This document shows positions 24,605-27,446 of a DNA stretch of 27,446 nt, one piece after another. Position numbers and translations under genes: made by a program. Below the pieces are notes generated by a model. That model was not told the origin of the DNA, ran no database searches, and worked only from the letters and a program-made list of their open reading frames with translations. Source of the stretch: Desulfobacterales bacterium (lineage in GTDB: Bacteria; Desulfobacterota; Desulfobacteria; Desulfobacterales; Desulfobacteraceae); the NCBI GenBank assembly GCA_022361535.1, contig JAKSAU010000694.1, positions 1-27,446 on the forward strand, given 5' to 3'. Each line of letters begins with the position of its first letter. The stretch's first letter is position 1.

Positions 24605-25984
24605 ATGAATCAGGATAAAGCGCATATCAAAAAGACTGTTTCCGACTTGAAATCTATTTTTAGAGCGGGTAAAACCCAACGTATTGATCATCGGATTTCT
24701 GTTCTCAGAAACCTTAAAGCTGTCATTATCGCCAATGAATCAAGAATACTATCCGCCTTGAACCGGGATCTTAGAAAATGTGAAACTGAGGCCTGGATGG
24801 CAGAGGTCAACGAGGTGATTCGGGAGATCGATCTGGTGATAAAAAAGATAAAAACGTGGTCTAAACCCAAGCGGGTAAGGACCCCCTTGGCCCATCAGCC
24901 TGCCAAAAGTTATATTCGTTCCGAACCTTTAGGCGTGGTATTGGTTATCGGTCCCTGGAATTATCCTTTTTTACTTATGATGGCCCCCTTAATTGGTGCG
25001 ATTGCAGCAGGTAACTGCGCACTGATGAAACCATCTGAGCTGGCACCTGCTACTTCATCATTGATACGCAAGCTCATTATGGAGGAACTTGACTCAGAGT
25101 GTATCCGGGTTTTGGAGGGGGGTGTCAAAGAAACCTCTCGTGTGCTTGAAGAGCGATTTGATCATATCTTTTTTACCGGCGGTGAAACAGTTGGCAGGAT
25201 TGTTATGAAAGCGGCGGCCGAGCATCTGACCCCTGTTGTCTTGGAGTTAGGTGGTAAAAGTCCCTGTATTGTGGACAAAGATGTTGATCCTTTATTAACG
25301 GCACGCAGGATTTGCTGGGGGAAATTCATTAATGCAGGGCAGACCTGTATTGCACCTGACTATTTATTGGTACATAAAGATATCAAACCCGTTCTTTTGG
25401 AAGCGCTTAAAAAAGAGGTGATTGCTTTTTTCGGTGAAGATCCTCAGCAAAGCAAGGAATTTACAAGGATTATAAATCACAGGCATTTTGACCGGGTCAC
25501 TTCACTGATGCAATCAGGTAAGGTTGCATTCGGTGGTGGGACTGACCGTTCTGATCTGTATATAGCCCCCACAATTTTAGATGATGTAGAAATCCATGAT
25601 CCAATAATGAAAGAGGAAATCTTCGGCCCCCTGTTGCCAGTCATCAATGTCGATTCTGTGCGTCAGGCCATTGAATTTATAAACAAACGTCCCAAACCTC
25701 TGGCTCTTTATTTATTCTCAAAAAATAAGCTAAAAGAAAAACAGGTAGTTTCGCAAACCAGTTCCGGTGGTGTTTGCATCAATGACACCATCATGCACAT
25801 CACATCTCCATATTTACCCTTTGGCGGAGTCGGGCCAAGTGGCATGGGCAATTACCATGGCCATGCAGGGTTTCGTGCCTTCTCACATGAAAAAAGCGTG
25901 ATGTCAAGGGGGACGGCTATAGATCCAGATTTGCGGTATCCACCGTATAGCCCATGGCTGAAGCGAATTTTAAAATGGATTTGA
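24605..25984 (+). CDS. NAD(P)-dependent aldehyde dehydrogenase, class 3-like
   Basis: It oxidises an aldehyde to the carboxylic acid with NAD(P) in the cytoplasm. The 459 residues lack the N-terminal extension of class 1/2 enzymes, as in the ALDH3 group (fatty or aromatic aldehydes). Visible: N119 in GPWNYPF, K142 in LMKPSE, the nucleotide-site FFTGGETVGR (189-198), the catalytic base E214 in LELGGKSP, the nucleophile C248 in NAGQTCIAPDY, EEIFGP near 340-345 and PFGGVGPSGMG near the end. The C-terminal PYSPWLKRILKWI looks amphipathic and could touch the membrane, as in fatty aldehyde dehydrogenases. It has a strong ribosome binding site, its own promoter and a dyad at the start point. It converges with the radical SAM gene, 25 bases apart, with no terminator between them. 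Confidence 0.94.
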   Translation: MNQDKAHIKKTVSDLKSIFRAGKTQRIDHRISVLRNLKAVIIANESRILSALNRDLRKCETEAWMAEVNEVIREIDLVIKKIKTWSKPKRVRTPLAHQPAKSYIRSEPLGVVLVIGPWNYPFLLMMAPLIGAIAAGNCALMKPSELAPATSSLIRKLIMEELDSECIRVLEGGVKETSRVLEERFDHIFFTGGETVGRIVMKAAAEHLTPVVLELGGKSPCIVDKDVDPLLTARRICWGKFINAGQTCIAPDYLLVHKDIKPVLLEALKKEVIAFFGEDPQQSKEFTRIINHRHFDRVTSLMQSGKVAFGGGTDRSDLYIAPTILDDVEIHDPIMKEEIFGPLLPVINVDSVRQAIEFINKRPKPLALYLFSKNKLKEKQVVSQTSSGGVCINDTIMHITSPYLPFGGVGPSGMGNYHGHAGFRAFSHEKSVMSRGTAIDPDLRYPPYSPWLKRILKWI

Positions 25985-26009
25985 AGTAGGAAAAATTTCT
26001 GGAGATGGT

Positions 26010-27446
26010 TTAGATTTCCGGATCTGCCATACAGATGCGGCAATCCTGGCAGGCCTGCATAGGACAGGAAATGAAGTTTTTCTCCTTTTGTGCCCGCTGG
26101 TATTCCTTGAGCAGAAATGTATCTGAGATGGGATGGGCAAGGATATCCCAGGGTAGGGAAATAGATCTTTTTCCAACCAAATCGGTTTTTTTTTCAGTAT
26201 AGATGACCTGCTCACAATACGCTTTGTTGTCTTTTATGGCCCGAGTCCAGCCATGGTCTAACGCGTGTTCAATAAGGTCGGCTACCTTGCGGTCGCCTAA
26301 AGAGAGCAACGCATGAACCTTTGCCTGGCGAAGCGACTCGAAATTGGTAACCACATTGGCTGTCTTTTTAAGTCCCTGGCGGATAATAGATACCCGCTGC
26401 TTGAGTTCCCTTTCTTGCACCATTGCTGACCATTGGAATGGGGTGCAGGGCTTGGGTATAAATGGGTTGATACTCAAGGTAATGGTTCCGATCTTTTTTT
26501 TCTTTTTTGAGGCCTCCAGAAAAACGGCTTTTATTTCCCGGGTCAGGTCAACAATCGCCTGGACGTCATCCCGGGTTTCAAAGGGTAGCCCGATCATAAA
26601 ATATAGACGCAGGTTGATAATACCATGATCGACCAAAGCGCCTGCTGCTGAGAGGATTTGTTCCCGGGTCAGCTTTTTATTAATGATGTTTCTCATCCGC
26701 TGGGATCCGGCTTCCGGTGCAATGGTGGCAGTCTTTACCTGGGAGTCGGATAAAATTTCAATGATGGTTTCATCCAACTTGTCTGCCCGCAGCGATGAAA
26801 ACGACAGACGCATTCCCTTGTCCCGGCCATACTGGCAAATGGTTTTAATATCCGGGTGATCAAGGATGGCGGAACTGACTAATCCAAGCCGGTCTGTTTT
26901 TTGGGCCGCATCATCAATAGCCTTGCAGATCGTGTCTACAGTGTAAATTCTGGGTGGCCGGTAAATAAACCCGGCTGTACAAAATCGGCAGCCATGGGGA
27001 CAACCTTTTAGGGTTTCTACAAGATAGGCATCTTTAAAGGCTGCTCCCGAGGTCATTATTGCCGTGGTAGTTGAGGTCGTTTTTAAATCTTTTAAATATT
27101 GTACCCGGATACGGTTTGTTTCTGCAGAGGTAGGGGAGGTTATGTCTAATGAAGGGTCATCAGGATAGAGGATTGGAGAGTGGCTCGCAGGTACATATGC
27201 GCCTTGCACTTCTGGTTCAGCGATAGAAAGAAAGTTTCCTTTATTTTTCGTCTTAATGAAAAGGTCAAAAAACGGGTTCAGCAGGCATTCTGCTTCACCT
27301 AAAAGAAAAAGATCAACAAATGGGGCAATCGGTTCCGGATTTAAAAAGCAGGCGACTCCCCCCGCAGCCACCAGGGGGTGGATGTGGTTTCGATCAGATG
27401 ACCGCAGGGGGATGCCTGATGCCCGTAACAAGCGGGCAAGGTTTAA
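26010..27446 (-). CDS. Radical SAM protein, probably with cobalamin-binding-type N-terminus (partial)
   Basis: The frame is open to the window edge, so the N-terminus is missing; the TTG at 27431 is an internal Leu in NLARLLRASGIP, not a start. About 478 residues are seen. The first hundred (HPLVAAGGVACFLNPEPIAP, VDLFLLGEAE) match the end of the B12-binding-like domain that precedes the radical SAM core in this superfamily. The core has LKGCPHGCRFCTAGFIYRPPR (C-x3-C-x2-C ligands of the [4Fe-4S] cluster, codons near 26981-27002), then EAGSQRMRNIINK and the LRLYFMIGLPFET strand. The C-terminus has a short Cys cluster, CPMQACQDCRIC, ending at residue EI. The substrate is unknown; the group includes methylthiotransferase-like and ring-modifying enzymes, and I cannot assign one. 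The gene converges with the aldehyde dehydrogenase gene. Confidence 0.88.
   Translation of the reverse strand, partial: LNLARLLRASGIPLRSSDRNHIHPLVAAGGVACFLNPEPIAPFVDLFLLGEAECLLNPFFDLFIKTKNKGNFLSIAEPEVQGAYVPASHSPILYPDDPSLDITSPTSAETNRIRVQYLKDLKTTSTTTAIMTSGAAFKDAYLVETLKGCPHGCRFCTAGFIYRPPRIYTVDTICKAIDDAAQKTDRLGLVSSAILDHPDIKTICQYGRDKGMRLSFSSLRADKLDETIIEILSDSQVKTATIAPEAGSQRMRNIINKKLTREQILSAAGALVDHGIINLRLYFMIGLPFETRDDVQAIVDLTREIKAVFLEASKKKKKIGTITLSINPFIPKPCTPFQWSAMVQERELKQRVSIIRQGLKKTANVVTNFESLRQAKVHALLSLGDRKVADLIEHALDHGWTRAIKDNKAYCEQVIYTEKKTDLVGKRSISLPWDILAHPISDTFLLKEYQRAQKEKNFISCPMQACQDCRICMADPEI

Noticed and set aside
1..27446. CRISPR array, insertion sequence, prophage or integrase gene
   Set aside because: No regular spacer repeats, transposase, integrase or phage structural genes are seen on either strand.

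Overview
The window looks like chromosomal DNA of a sulfate-reducing deltaproteobacterium (Desulfobacterota), most likely in or near the Desulfobacteraceae. The grounds are the set of genes for C1 and acetate metabolism (formate-tetrahydrofolate ligase, FolD, a selenocysteine formate dehydrogenase, an ADP-forming acyl-CoA synthetase), an RnfB-type protein fused to a GltD-like flavoprotein, a Mn-dependent pyrophosphatase and a PAS-type hybrid kinase. This taxonomic guess rests on gene content, not on a database search. I see no phage, plasmid, insertion sequence or CRISPR array.

Layout. 1-1563: end of fhs, then folD, closed by a strong terminator; both enzymes act on one-carbon units carried by tetrahydrofolate. 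1584-2909: a solitary M20-type metallohydrolase. 3100-8856: a long + strand block of acyl-CoA synthetase (ADP-forming), a DUF1844 protein, ispE, tRNA-Gln(UUG), prs, rplY/ctc and pth. 9065-11061: carD with its own terminator, then rluD and a small AlaX-like editing protein. 11062-11439 holds no gene but carries a long hairpin repeat and a bidirectional terminator. 11440-14208 (minus): one selenoprotein formate dehydrogenase, interrupted only by an in-frame UGA followed by a textbook bacterial SECIS hairpin. A divergent promoter region separates it from 14421-16472, an RnfB-GltD fusion, which is followed by a REC-PAS-kinase-REC hybrid histidine kinase (16530-18521). 18672-19592 (minus): family II pyrophosphatase. 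20125-21813: PAS-HisKA-REC-GGDEF diguanylate cyclase behind a structured leader and a 15-codon upstream ORF. 22009-24291: TPR-sulfotransferase. 24605-25984: class 3-like aldehyde dehydrogenase. 26010-27446 (minus): a radical SAM protein running off the window edge.

How it fits together. FdhA interconverts formate and CO2, Fhs activates formate on tetrahydrofolate and FolD carries methenyl/methylene-tetrahydrofolate, so the window holds three steps of the methyl branch of the Wood-Ljungdahl pathway, which such organisms can run in either direction. The acyl-CoA synthetase could link acetyl-CoA to acetate and ATP. The RnfB-GltD fusion beside fdhA is a good candidate for moving formate electrons between ferredoxin-like carriers and a flavin or pyridine nucleotide. 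Pyrophosphatase is needed to pull sulfate activation. The central block is housekeeping (isoprenoid, PRPP, ribosome and tRNA functions).

The most notable points are the Sec-UGA with its SECIS, the RnfB-GltD fusion with an altered second nucleotide-binding motif, a hairpin repeat present in two places 13 kb apart in opposite orientation, a diguanylate cyclase with a phospho-acceptor His box but no kinase ATPase domain, and a PAPS-type sulfotransferase.
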